Source: Urechis unicinctus
Lineage: Eukaryota > Annelida > Polychaeta > Xenopneusta > Urechidae
Direction of reading: 5' to 3'
NCBI GenBank assembly: GCA_034190875.2
Contig: CM067343.1
Coordinates: 24,747,000 to 24,810,999 of the forward strand
DNA: 64,000 nt
Positions 24,791 through 39,100 of this stretch are shown one piece after another (position 1 is the first letter of the stretch; each line of letters starts with the position of its first letter). The notes beneath the pieces were generated by a model, which ran no database searches, was not told the origin of the DNA, and worked only from the letters and a program-made list of their open reading frames with translations. Made by a program: the position numbers and the translations under genes.

Positions 24791-26140
24791 GTATTATCAG
24801 AGAGCCAATGCAATTTTTGTGTTTTCTTGACTTTGATTAATTGTAATGGATATGCTTTATTATAAGCCTTCTGTATGTCATTTATTAAGTAATTACACGC
24901 AAATGTGATAACTCGTGGAGGATTTCCTAAGGTCAGATAAACATATTATTGAGTAATCGTTTGTTGACGGGGGGATTTCGTGACAATTGTCACTTTCCAC
25001 CACTGCCCAATTATTTCCCAATAATTTATCACCAGCTATCTTACGGCAGTATTTATTGTCGGAAATGGATGTGCTTAGGCGTTGAATAGAGCATCAATCA
25101 ACACGTAGAAACTGACCCAGGTCGGGCAATACAACACTGATGGTCGACACATAAAATGCAAGATTTTGAATTCAATATATAGGATGACTTTCGCTTGCCT
25201 GCGCAATTATAACGTTCAAACAAAACAAAACACGCACAGCCTATTACCATAATGTGCTGTTGCTGGGATTAAATTGACTGATAAAGCGAAAAGCAACTTG
25301 GCATTATTAGACTGGGAATACATCTACGTCACATCTTATAGATCACTTAGCCATGACCTTCATCAAGCTGCAATCACGCACAACCAATGCTGATGACATT
25401 AATCGTGGCAAGGCCAGACACGTGTTATCGCGTGCCAATTTGCACGAGCCTATTGTAAAGATGAACGATGACGAGCAGCTTGCTTAAAAGTGAGTGAGTG
25501 CCACATGCTGGGGACTCTTTATAAAGTACCATGGGGGTATACATGAAACAATTGCTTCAAACGCACCTTGTCAGAAATCTAATAACATCCGCAGTTCACT
25601 AACGGCTGCCACATAACGGCTGTCATAACGTGTTGTTCATGCACCATTCGTTGCTAATAATGAGTTTGTACAGATACGTTGCGAGACACGCACACATTAA
25701 CAAAGTCCACGTTGATAACTGTTCTGAAAATATCTTTTCGAAGCCATTGGCACCCTTCTATGCTTATATATTCGGGATTCGTCTTTTAGTCATGGACACA
25801 GTTCTTACAAACAATGCAGTCTAATATGTCTATTCATTTTTAAGCGACAAACTCGATTCACTTGTTTATACACGCTTAATACCCACGCCTCTAACAACAC
25901 TATTAACATAATGGTCAGATTTTGGATATAGCAGCCTAATGACATACTTCTCTTATTGGCAGATATAACCATGTATAGAGCGGCACTTTCGTGTTATATG
26001 ACCATTACTTCTTGCTTTAAGCAAATCACTATGTAATATATATAAAGACTAATATTGACAAGGCCCCACCCAGCGTGTGAAGAAGGGCTTAAAGGGGGGT
26101 TTGTTAGTAACGATAAAAAGTGTACTACCTAATTCACTCC

Positions 26141-26640
26141 TTATCGTCTTACGTAGAAATAACACTACCGAATATTCCCCTTGTCGTCACCTGTAGAAAC
26201 ATCTATGCGGAATACCTTCCTTGTCTTTATCGGTAGAAATATCACTACCGAATACTCCCCTTGTCGTCATCTGTAGAAATATCAATGCCGAATACCTTCA
26301 TTGTCGTCATAGGCAGAAATATCACTACCGAACACCTTGCTCGTCGTCATCTGTAGAAATATCACTGCCGAATACTCCCCTTGTCGTCATCTGTAGAAAT
26401 ATCAATGCCGAATACTTTCTTTGTCGCCATCTGTAGAAATATCACTGCCGAAGCACTCCCTATAGTCATTTGTACAATATCACTGCCGAACCCTTCCTTG
26501 TCAGCATCTGTAGAAATATCATTACCGGATACCCCACTTATCGTCATCTGTAGAAGAATCTCTACCGAATAACTTCTCTGTCGTCATCATTAGAAATATC
26601 AATACCTTATACCCTCCTTATCGTCATCTGTAGAAATATT
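26141..26640. repeat. 40-bp minisatellite 3' of GPCR copy 2
   Basis: About 12.5 units of the same 40-bp motif as at 20.28 kb, ending about 414 bp beyond the receptor stop. One unit (26460-26495) is shortened. The unit number differs from copies 1 and 3. Confidence 0.9.
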
Positions 26641-27053
26641 CATGAACATCTCATCTTTAATGGCAAATCGCAATTACGCGGCGGTCTTCAATGTATGCAG
26701 ATGTCACTGTGTGTGTGTAGACTTGGCGCCACACTGCCATTCCGTCAAACCAACAGTAACTTTGTATTGGTAATATACGTGCTAGATGGATGGTGATTTG
26801 TTTATATGGTACACATGGCAACATGTGCATCCCTGTAGACTCGCCCACTCACAATCGGATTATACATTTTTCTGTTCATTCACAAATATCTTGTTGTTAA
26901 TATTTTGTGTTACTGCACCCGCAGCAGTGATTTTCAAAGGCAAGCTGACTCACCTGACTTGCATCTTATCTAACTGTGCAACTCTTCAAGCAGCAGACAA
27001 TAATATTACACTCCAAGCAGAACTCACCAATTCACAACCAATACTAGCTAAAG

Positions 27054-28105
27054 TTATGTATGAATATGAGATACATTCATTTGGTCTACAGTGTTGGACC
27101 CAATAGCAATGTGCGTCACGTTGGCCGTAAGTTCACTAGGCACCATGCAGTGTCTCCATTTGCTCAAAGTTTTCCATGCGGCACGTCTATAGTCGTCAGC
27201 CAGAAATGCATACAAAACCGCATTCAACCCATAATTAAGAAATTCCACCATTTCGAAGATCATCCGAAGAATGTACTCCTCTTTAAATGGCCGACGTAAC
27301 TCTACTGTTATGTTCAATATTAGGAGTGGGATGGTGCAAATACAGAAGAGACTCACCAAAGCAATGCACACAGTGATCACTTTCTTGTGCATTTTCGCCT
27401 TTTTAAATTGTCCACGTCCCTGTAAGTTAGTCAATCGATAAACGAGACTGAAGTAATATGCACAGATCGTAACAAAGGTAGCACAAACAAAATGACAGCT
27501 TCACCCAGAAGAAATGTCCACGACCCAACTCCCACCGGCAGACAATCAACAGATGATTGGCTCGCTAATGGATCTCCTGTTACCACAGGATTGAAAATGA
27601 ACAGTGCAGGCAACGCATATATAAGGGCAAATATCCATACGCACATGACAATGACAAAAGGTTTTTCCTTTCGAACCAGTTGCTGCATCCTTACTTGTGT
27701 GGTAGTTGGTGCCAGTATTGTAAATGTTCGTGTCATAACACCGTAGCGATTGCGGGCGATAACAACGAGACTGTAGACTTCTGCAGCGTCGACAATGTGC
27801 AGTAGATACTGGAATGTCCGACAGAAAATCTCAGTATGCCTGTGTGCCATGCGTGACATCCATGCAGCCGGAAGTCCAAGTATTCCCGCCAACAGGTTGG
27901 CCGTGGTCAGTGATAAAATAAATGGCGTGATAGATTGTTTGCGAATTCGTGGTGTTCTCAGGATCAAGAAGAGAACAAAACTATTGGAACAAATTACAAA
28001 CACAATTATCAGCGATTGTAGAATTATATATAGCATGTCAAGCACTTGGAATGGATGATACGAGTCAGCAAATGAAGAAGCCGTCGTGCTTGGGTTGATA
28101 TCCAT
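27054..28105 (-). pseudogene. Class A GPCR, copy 2, frameshifted
   Basis: Nearly identical to copy 1. The frame from the ATG at 28105 runs through TM1-TM5 and breaks near 27471, where copy 1 has GTAAACAAAGG and this copy has GTAACAAAGG, one A short. The second half (loop 3, TM6, TM7, tail) continues in another frame to the stop at 27054. The C-terminal tail also lost one codon. NRY, NAVLY and both Cys are still encoded. This is a recent pseudogene or an uncorrected base-call error, since nothing else is damaged. Confidence 0.85.
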
Positions 28106-28235
28106 GCTTAGAAAACTTCACTTCCACGGTGTTATATATAACTCTGGGATTACTTCAAGCACCAACACTTGTAGTCTGCAGACAACCACTAGTCGGAGGC
28201 CCGGGGAAGTGAGCGGCTGTTCATAGGGTAGGTTC

Positions 28236-28244
28236 TTTATATAC
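28236..28244 (-). promoter_or_regulatory. TATA-like box upstream of GPCR copy 2
   Basis: GTATATAAA on the minus strand, 131 bp before the ATG, at the same place as in copy 1. Confidence 0.5.
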
Positions 28245-28321
28245 TGCTTGGGACGTTCATTGATTATTTTCTGTGTTGAATCCGGGCAGGTGCAGTCCCT
28301 CGCAGCTTTTATCGAAGCCAA

Positions 28322-30969
28322 TGGTTATTTGTCTCAATAAATGCGGCCTCGTCATTGCGGTGCTTGTATGTCTTTCAACCATTTGAATGGAATTGATCAG
28401 CGCTTAGTTATGTTGCTTTGGCGTTGTCAACATGAATTGATTTTCGAGTGGTAGTGTTAGTGGTATAATTGAGACCATTGGGTTTAATCAACAATCCTAT
28501 GCATATGCTCATATACTGTGATGAATGGGTTTTTTTTTATAAAGGAACTATGTATTTTTGCCTACCTGGTGCTGAACCATGGCTTAATGACATAGCAACG
28601 AATTACATGGAGGGTTTATCATGAACTGTGATATAATGCAATGTGCAGTGATCATAAGTAAAGAGTTAAAACATGGTTTATCAAAACATCATGATTAACT
28701 ATACAGCATTCATTTGAAAATGATACAATTTCATGAACTACGTACATGGTTGGTGCTTACTACAGCAATGCTATTTAACGTGTTGCTGCTGTCTTCACTA
28801 ACCTCATGCACAATGCATCTGAGCCTATGTTTGCTCGATGCAACCGATCCCATCATTTATAAACAATTGCATGCATGATGTGACATGAACGCGTGAGGCT
28901 CACCAATTGATAAGCTTCAGTGTCACTGCCATATACGGGTTACAACATTATTTACCTGGTGTAATGGTTATGATGTGGTGGAAAATGCAGGAACAATCCT
29001 TTCTCTGACTGGATAAAGATAAATGTAGACGACCAAGCTAGCAATCTTCACACTTACATGAGCGATTAATGAGCTAACATCCGTTGTCATGTTGCCTTAT
29101 TTTAAATAAAGATACAATGCCGTGATTGGATTGTGTGCATTCTGGCAATATCAGTACGGTAAGATCAGATTGTCATTTCCAGTTACTATCACGATATCAA
29201 TGAAATTGATGCATCGATCGCCGAATAGTCTTCCCTGTGTTTCGCCCCCGTTTTTGCTAATGTACTGCAAGACTGGTTTAGGTAAACATCATTGACCTGC
29301 CTTTAAACTTGGTGTTACTATTGACATGCAGCTTAAATTGATTAAGAGAAGAGTGTTCCTTGCAGAAGATCAAATAACGTTTGGCTACGTCAATGCAAGA
29401 ACAAGGAGATTAGACACTGTACAGTAGATTCATTCTGCTACTGATATGTCGATCAACAACTAAATGGTCATTTCTATGGATCAAAACAGTGTGCCATATA
29501 TACACCAGCTGCTGTATAATCCGTCACAGGGCAGCTAATGTGCAGGACAACAAACCCATTGGAGTAACAAGGCATAGACACCTGTTGATAATGCTACGTT
29601 TGCTTGTCTGTTGATGCTTACATTGAACTGATGACAGATCGAAAAACATTTCCTAGATGATACATCACACGACCAAGCGAATATTCAATTCTATATAAAT
29701 GGTCAGACGGCTAGAAAATTTAAGTGGTATTTTGACAGAGGTTGTAGACATTCGTTACATTGCTGACATTCTTTTTTTGTAAAGTACATATTTTTCATTT
29801 ATTCGTGAGCATTTTGTGCGATCAACAAATTGATGACGCATATTATAACCAGTATACGACCATTACCTAGCCTAAATACTTGCTTTGCTCAAATACATTG
29901 CATTCGAGCTGTCATCTTTTGGCTAATTATCAGCCTACCTTGTGCACACAAACAAAGTGATGTTACAGTACAGTAATGACGTATTTCACGCTCGTTACTT
30001 ACGCCATGACCTCTTCGTCATGGGAGCAATGATGAATATTTGCTTACCAAATAGTCGGATGTAGAAGAGGTATTCTGACAGGAAGACGAATGCCATGTCT
30101 AATGCCTTTTCCTACTAAATTAAATCTAAAATCTAGAAAAAGACCCAAAACGTATCTTGTGGCACGGAGATCAGACAATTATATTGATGTGACACATCCT
30201 AGCTGCCCCGTAACCCCCACTACTTAAGTCATATGTGTAAGGCTATGTATATAGATACCCGGGGGAGTGGTATGGCAATCAAAGACCGCTTCTTGTGTTT
30301 TCGAGGTGGTGGGGGTAGTGTGGCCGGTAGGCTGTGCTAAAAGTACACCACCACCTAAGTGACTTAAAATAAACAAGAAGAAGCTCTCTGTACCAGGTGC
30401 GGGTTGGCTAGGTGTGCCATGACATTGGGGGTGAGAGTTACTATAGCCAGTATACTCACTGCTTTAGGAAAGACCATGTCATGGCACACCCTGACCTAAT
30501 GTTGTGATGGCACACACTGATCTCATGTTGTGATGCCACATCCTGACCTTATGTTGTGATGGCACACCCTGACCTAATGTATTTATGGCACACCTTGTCA
30601 TCATGTTGTGATGGCACACTCTGACCTCAATCCTCTACCCACCAAGATAGAGGCTGTCCAGGCACTTCAATATTGTTTCAATCAACATTATGGCATTCTA
30701 CAATGGAGTTGGTGGCTTGTGTGAAACGAATGTAGAACATGGGTTATATTTTATAGTGGTTTAGAATCTCCAATGCTTAAACTGCTAATATCTACCGGTG
30801 CGTATTGTCAAAAGATTTTTACAAGATAAACGCTTCGAGCATATTGCGTATGTTTTATTAGAATATCTTACACTCTATCAAATATATAATATAATGTTGC
30901 CATAACAGACGTATGTTGCATATTATAATGCAGGGGCAGATATAAGCGGATTCCAGGAGTATTTCTGGC
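28322..30969. other. Spacer between GPCR copy 2 and calmodulin a
   Basis: Non-coding. It has a counterpart in unit C (59.5-62.68 kb), including a run of diverged 25-27-bp repeats on GTTGTGATGGCACACCCTGAC at 30476-30625. The unit C counterpart has about 450 bp (61.07-61.52 kb) that this copy lacks. No exon was found. Confidence 0.5.
30476..30625. repeat. Short tandem repeat, about 26-bp unit
   Basis: Five to six units of ATGTTGTGATGGCACACCCTGACCTA with substitutions. A matching array is present at 62135-62310 in unit C. Confidence 0.8.
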
Positions 30970-32423
<1,454 letters not shown>

Positions 32424-32654
32424 TGCTTCTAGGTTATGTATTCAGTATTGTCCGAATATTGCCAGAATCAGCTGTTAGATATGTTGCCACAATAGGATAT
32501 GCGCAGTTGAATACACGCCGAAAGAAAATTCTGCGCACCGACTTCCTTGTCGTACGTATTCAAATGAATGCTTGCGACGTGCAACATATAGACTGCGATT
32601 GTACCATGCGTGACACGATTAATTATGCATGACATCCTAGATTTGACGAATTGC

Positions 32655-32664
32655 TGTGATTGGT
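32655..32664 (-). promoter_or_regulatory. Possible CCAAT box 5' of calmodulin a
   Basis: CAACCAATCA on the minus strand about 235 bp upstream of the calmodulin ATG. This is motif match only; no transcription start is visible. Confidence 0.25.
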
Positions 32665-33573
32665 TGCATTTTGTCGCATTGCGAACAATCGTACAAATTC
32701 CAGGTTCAATGGGTTCTCGTCCTGCGCTGATGTGGAAGTGAGGAACAACACATGTCAGTCCACTTATTCATCCGTAGTGTCAAAATGTAGTTACAACAGA
32801 CACAATGAATGGAGACGCTATGTTTAAATCGGGTTCCTATAGGAGGCGTAGTTACACCAGATCATACGTATGAGACGATGATGTTATTAGCCTGATATAT
32901 TAAACATTGCTCAGTCTCCTTGCCTAAGCCTTTTTCAGAGGGCACAAATATAAAAATTAACTTTATAACACCTAATTAAAGCTGCGGGTTATGCGCATCT
33001 TAGCTACCCTATTGGAAGGTGAAAGTCGGAGACACACTGATAACTTGGTGTAATCGTCTATGGCTTATCGCAATGAGTGGTACTATTTCTTCGCCACGTA
33101 TTATAACAGTGATATCGTCTGCCGCCATGACATGGTCCAACATCCGATGATAAGCAGATAAGTATATAAAACAAGGGAGCTAAGCTAAGGTTGATATGAT
33201 CCGGCTTACCCAGCTTCAATCACACTCCATGTAGAGTGGTTAGTGAATCTTAACTGCATGCTTGAGACGACGCTCAGTATCTGTGGCGTGGGCGATTCCT
33301 TACTATAGACGGGGTCGAGTGCTTGTTTGATAGGATTACTATATACGGCTATGGCATCGAACCAACTTAGCATCGAGCGTTGTCTACGATGACATCTTTA
33401 AGTATCTCAATCTCATTTGGGACATGTGTGGGTTCCCCTATTGTAATTGAGCGACGCGTAATCGGAATACGCGAACGAATGATCAGGACGAAACATATCA
33501 GATGAGGGAATAAAGAGAGTGCATTCACCACATAGTAAGCGTACACTTTACAGTATGCATATGTGAATGCATG

Positions 33574-33607
<34 letters not shown>

Positions 33608-33860
33608 TGTATGTATGTATGTATGTATGTATGTATGTATGTATGTATGTATTGTATGTATGTATGTATGTATGTATGTATGTATGTATGTATGTATGTA
33701 TGTATGTATGTATGTATGTATGTATGTATGTATGTATGTATGTATGTATGTATGTATGTATGTATGTATGTATGTATGTATGTATATGTATGTATGTATA
33801 TATAAATGTATGTGTGTGCATGAATGTATGTTCGTATGTATGCTTGTATGTATGTATGAA
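33574..33860. repeat. (ATGT)n microsatellite
   Basis: About 280 bp of GTAT/ATGT tetranucleotide with one 1-nt slip near 33652 and degenerate edges. Open frames on both strands (Tyr-Val-Cys-Met and His-Thr-Tyr-Ile repeats) are artefacts. Confidence 0.95.
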
Positions 33861-34269
33861 TGTTATGTCAGATGTTCGGCTTTATACCTTTAGTTTACTA
33901 CAAACTTCAACGAACTGTTAATCGGTGATTATTGGCGTGCTAACTGGGTGCACTTGTTTCAATTTCACCTAGAAAATGATAGTCATTTGTATGCGCTTGG
34001 ACGTCTGCTATTTCCACGAGACAGTAGCTTACGACAACAGCATACGAAGATGATGGTCATGCTTAATTATAGTCATGATGATTTCGATGCGGCATTGGCT
34101 CATAGACTTAGCACGTATCCAGCAACAGAAATGCTTTTGAAGCTAAATATAAAAGGGAACGGCAAGATGTGACAATTATTCAGTAAATTATATTTGAATA
34201 AATGTGGGGTATTTATGCAGGTTATTTGTGAGTAAAAAGCTTGCCATCATACACGACGGCATTAGCCTA

Positions 34270-34278
34270 TATATACAG

Positions 34279-34312
<34 letters not shown>

Positions 34313-34570
34313 ATGTATATATAATATATATGTAGGTCTATATGTATGTATGTATGTATGTTATGTAGTATGTATGTATGTATATATATATATATATATA
34401 TGGATATAGAGTATGTATGTATGTATGTATGTATGTATGTATGATGTCTATATCTGTATGTATGTATGTATCTATATATATATGTATATATGTATGTATG
34501 TATCTCTCTATATGTCTATATCTATGTATGTATATATCTATCTATATCTATATATATATATATATCTATC
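34270..34570. repeat. Mixed AT / ATGT microsatellite
   Basis: Interrupted alternation of AT dinucleotide, ATGT tetranucleotide and ATCT runs. Confidence 0.9.
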
Positions 34571-34712
34571 TCCCCAGAAATGCTCCCGAAGCTAAATTAA
34601 AAAAAGAATAGTGATGATTATTCAGTTTATTTGAATCGTAATTGTTATACGTATTCAATAAAGGTAATACCCAATAAAAGCTGTATAGTAAACGTAGGTA
34701 TAAGCCTCTACA

Positions 34713-34791
<79 letters not shown>

Positions 34792-34793
34792 AC
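34713..34793. repeat. (AC)n microsatellite
   Basis: About 80 bp of CA dinucleotide with one CTCA interruption near the end. Confidence 0.95.
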
Positions 34794-34824
34794 ATAGGGA
34801 TATTTATAAAGATGGATAGACATG

Positions 34825-34952
34825 GATATATATATATATCATTTAAATATATTTACACATATATATATATCTATATATATACACATATGCATATATATAT
34901 AAATAAATGTATATATCTGTATATATATATATATCTATATATATATATTTGG

Positions 34953-35020
<68 letters not shown>
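34825..35020. repeat. (AT)n microsatellite
   Basis: Interrupted AT/ATAC runs that become a pure AT tract after 34957. Confidence 0.95.
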
Positions 35021-35023
<3 letters not shown>

Positions 35024-35799
35024 CACGAACGCGATATAGTGGACAAACCGCCAACCTTTCGTAGACTGCGGTCAACGAAAGGATATACCAGTAAGTCAAC
35101 GCTCATTTTCGTCGAAAATAATTGAAAATATTTTGGTTTGACCATTCGAATGTGATAGTCTAGTCTTAGAAACGTACACAAATAATCTTTCACACGTGAT
35201 TTCTTTGGATTTTGAATATAATAGCGAAATAAAATTTTAACAACTAACCATTCGTTGACATAACACGCACACCTCAATATCTTCCATACAACCGTATATA
35301 CTTCGATCCAAATTTCCGAAATAATGTTAAATCATATGTGTGGGATATATTTATTTGAAAAATTAAAATATTTGATTTATTCTTAAATTTCTTTACCGAA
35401 AAACTCTATTTTTCTCTTTTTTCATTAATCTACAACATTGAATTAGATCGCGAAATTCTACCAATGGTTCATAATGATCACATCTACAACAATATTATGT
35501 TTCTAATCCATGATGACTGAAAATTTTTAAATATTTCAGTATTCCGCAAATATTCAAAAACATATATGGGCACGAAAGGTTGGATTTATACGTATAAATT
35601 GATGTCTTAACCTTTCGTGGACGACATTTCGAGGACCAAAAGTATATACCAGCAATAAAAAGTGACAAACAGATTTTAATTCGCTTTAAACTACTTAATT
35701 GTATCAATTAAAAGATGCCGAATAAATAATTGATAATTAATGATAGCAAAAATGCACTATAAAAATTTGTCCACGAATGGTTGTAAACGTCAGTATATT

Positions 35800-35950
<151 letters not shown>

Positions 35951-36136
35951 AGCATTCTATATTGTTGAGTTTACATTTTGCCGCTAATATGCAACATTAA
36001 CAACCATTAAACCAGCACATAATTTGTGTTAGCATATATTGGATATTCAATAAGTTGGAACTTCAATCACAAGTTAGCATATACTATGAATCTATAGTAC
36101 TTGTGTCAAGATCATGTAAACATTCCGTTGTCCGCG

Positions 36137-39100
36137 TTAGATATTGTCATACGTTTGGAATCCGGATAAATAACATTTTGCCAATTCGTGCAAAAGTTGA
36201 TATTGCTCCTGAAACAAAATGTTGCCACTCAGTGGTTGATTGTTGAAATCACTTCAAAGTGTTTATAAACGTTTGAGCTACTGCTCATCAGTCGTCGGTT
36301 CATTTTTTGAAGTTTGTTTCACATACCAGCGAACGGAGGGCTTGTGGTCGTCTGGATGTTACGTAGCGAGCTGCAAGCATCACATCTACTTCTTGTTCTG
36401 CTTTCAGTAAGTCAAGCATGTAGCAACTGGCTGCAAAGAGACCACTCCGTTCGGCCCCATCCCTGCCAAGGAGAGTAAAAGAGCTATAGAAATGTCCCCC
36501 AAAAAACATTAGATCTTTAAGTTATATCCCGTTAATAATTCTTGATGCATACATGCAGTGTACCACTACAGGGCCTCTTGTTTGCTGAAGACGCCATTCT
36601 GTCACTTTGTCGATCATATCAATGATGTCATCTGGTCGAGGTGGAACTTGTTCGTGATTTGGCCACCCAAGCAGCTGAAAATGACGCACGGTCCGGGGCT
36701 CCTCACTGGGCTAGGAATACAATGGCAGTTTTGTCCAAAATAAGTAAGAAGCAGAGCTGCATATGGAAGCTAGTCATTAAATGGAGTTCCCACTTATTGA
36801 ATGGGAAGAGCTACCACTCTGTGATGCAATTGTTAGCTCTATACGAAATAAGAGCATGTTATTAAACAAGACTTCTGCGTTGCGTATACGGCTATAACAT
36901 ATCATACGTCGCTGCACAAAATGTGTTAATGCCTTTAGATTCTGCATCAATAGCATTTAAAGTTTCTCTATGAGCTATTTTGCAACGTCCTTTGTGTACT
37001 GTATTCCACAAAATCTCTTAACATTTCAATTTTCTGAGCGAAGTAATTACCATTCGGCGAATTTTGGACACTTTCAATGTGCGGATGGCAATGTTGGGAT
37101 TTCTTGATCTTTCCGAGCTCACGTGCTCGACATGTATCGGCCCATGAGTCTCCTGTCCCAGCTCGTTATTCCCTATGTACTCAGGATATACCTGGAATGA
37201 TCATATTATGCATCAAGCGAATATTCTACGCAACGAAGTATTAACAATGCATTTACAAGAATGATACGAATTTATTCATGAACTCTTTTACCCCTTCCGC
37301 CACGCCTGTATCATTTAGCATGACAATACAGTTGCATTCGTGGTCATGAACCAATCTCCAGAAGTCCACAACTGTATTTGGCAGCGGCATTTGTGTCAAG
37401 ATTGTGGCTTTGCGAAGGTTAAACCCCTGCAGTAGTCACAACAACTACTCTATTAGCTACATAGAACAGCAATAACATGCATCTTATATCCCGTATGCCT
37501 ATGAAACTTATAAAAGTTGGTTCACCCAACTATAAGTAAACACATCGCCGATTACAGGTCTTGACAATATTTATTCACCAACAAACTCACATTTGTATAG
37601 ACAGCGTTGATGTAGTCATTGCCCCAGAATAAGGTGTGGACAAAAAAGGACGGTGTCTCTCAACTGTAAAAAACCCATATGTAAACATCATAATAAAATG
37701 TAGTGTTCTGTTTGATGGCATTACATCCTCTTTAGGTATGTCAGTATAAAAGATTAGCTTTGGTGTCATCTCCATGTTAGAAAAACGGATTTGATTGAAG
37801 TGACCTGGGAGAACATCTGGTGACCGGTTCTTGGCCATATTGGCAGCACTTTTGGCAGAGGTTTCTTCTTGTGGTTTGTATTTACACATCACCTGTACAT
37901 AAACCATCTTAATGTTACAATACATCGATGTTACGCCTGGTTGTGTATACAGAGCTAATAAATCAAAAAGCGACATCACTTCATACTCCTCCTCTAGTGG
38001 GTTCTGGTTTGAATATATTGTGTCTGGAACTTCTTGTCATACTGAGCAATAAACAGAGCGCTTGGTATTCCAGTTTCTCCTATGTGAGTTTCAATTCCTT
38101 CCAGCACCGCATCATACAGAAACTTGTATTGGTTCTGCCAAGTACAAATTAGGACCATCATATATTAAGTAAGCATGTAACTCATTCTTTTGTCCAATAT
38201 ACAACTACATGTGTGTGCTGTAATTTTATCAATATGACATTTTAATGATCCCATGTGCTTAAACATGTTGCTGTGTGCGGCCAATCAATTTTCTCAGTTG
38301 ATCTTTTCTTACGTAGGCGATGGTCACTAATTTCTTCTCACCGCTGTTTGTACCATATTCATCCTCTGTGTTCTCAGGCGATAAACACACAAAAACACGT
38401 CGATCTGGCTTTCACGCTTGGCCTGATTCAGCAGGTAATCCAGTGCAATGTAGGTCCCTGTCCGACCAACACCAGCGCTGTGTAGAAGTGGGAACAATTA
38501 CACTCAGGATATGATTACATCGGTGATTTAATGATAGGCTCGCTTCAGTTCAGGTAAGCCATATGTCTAGTTTCAAATGAATGTGGTAGATTCAAATATA
38601 AGCCTTACCTCAGTATAACAATCCACAATTGTATTGTTTAAAGGGGGCATACCTGCAATGGACAATCAGAGGACCTGTAGCCTCACATGGCAGACGGGAC
38701 ACTGTTCCTCTAAATGCGAGCAAGGGGAAGTTATCCTCAGGGCATTTCTTGTCTTCCCATGCCAGGAAATGAAGCTGGTGGACCTCTCGTTCCTCGTCCT
38801 AAATAATAAACTGTGAAGCGTATATTTGGCCGAAGTACTATGACTCTGATTTATTACATACCTTTGCTAAATAGTTGTCTGTACCTTGTGCATTAGACGT
38901 AATCTCCTGTAAACATAGTCTGCGTGGGCTTCGGAAAGAATCAATTCGACCTTGAAAGGTCCACAGGTCATCATGTTGTCTTTCTTTGAGTCATCAGGCC
39001 AATACTGCTCACACTTTTTCTGAATTCAGAATACATTAAACTCATGATCACTGTACACATCGAAGCTCAAGAGGTTATCATTGTCATTCTGATGCGACGT

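Noticed and set aside
38320-38360. A fourth frameshift in the phosphatase after MVQT
   Set aside because: GCG|GTGAGA at 38342/38341 is a good donor and the next exon continues [10 protein letters not shown] in phase, so no frameshift is needed.
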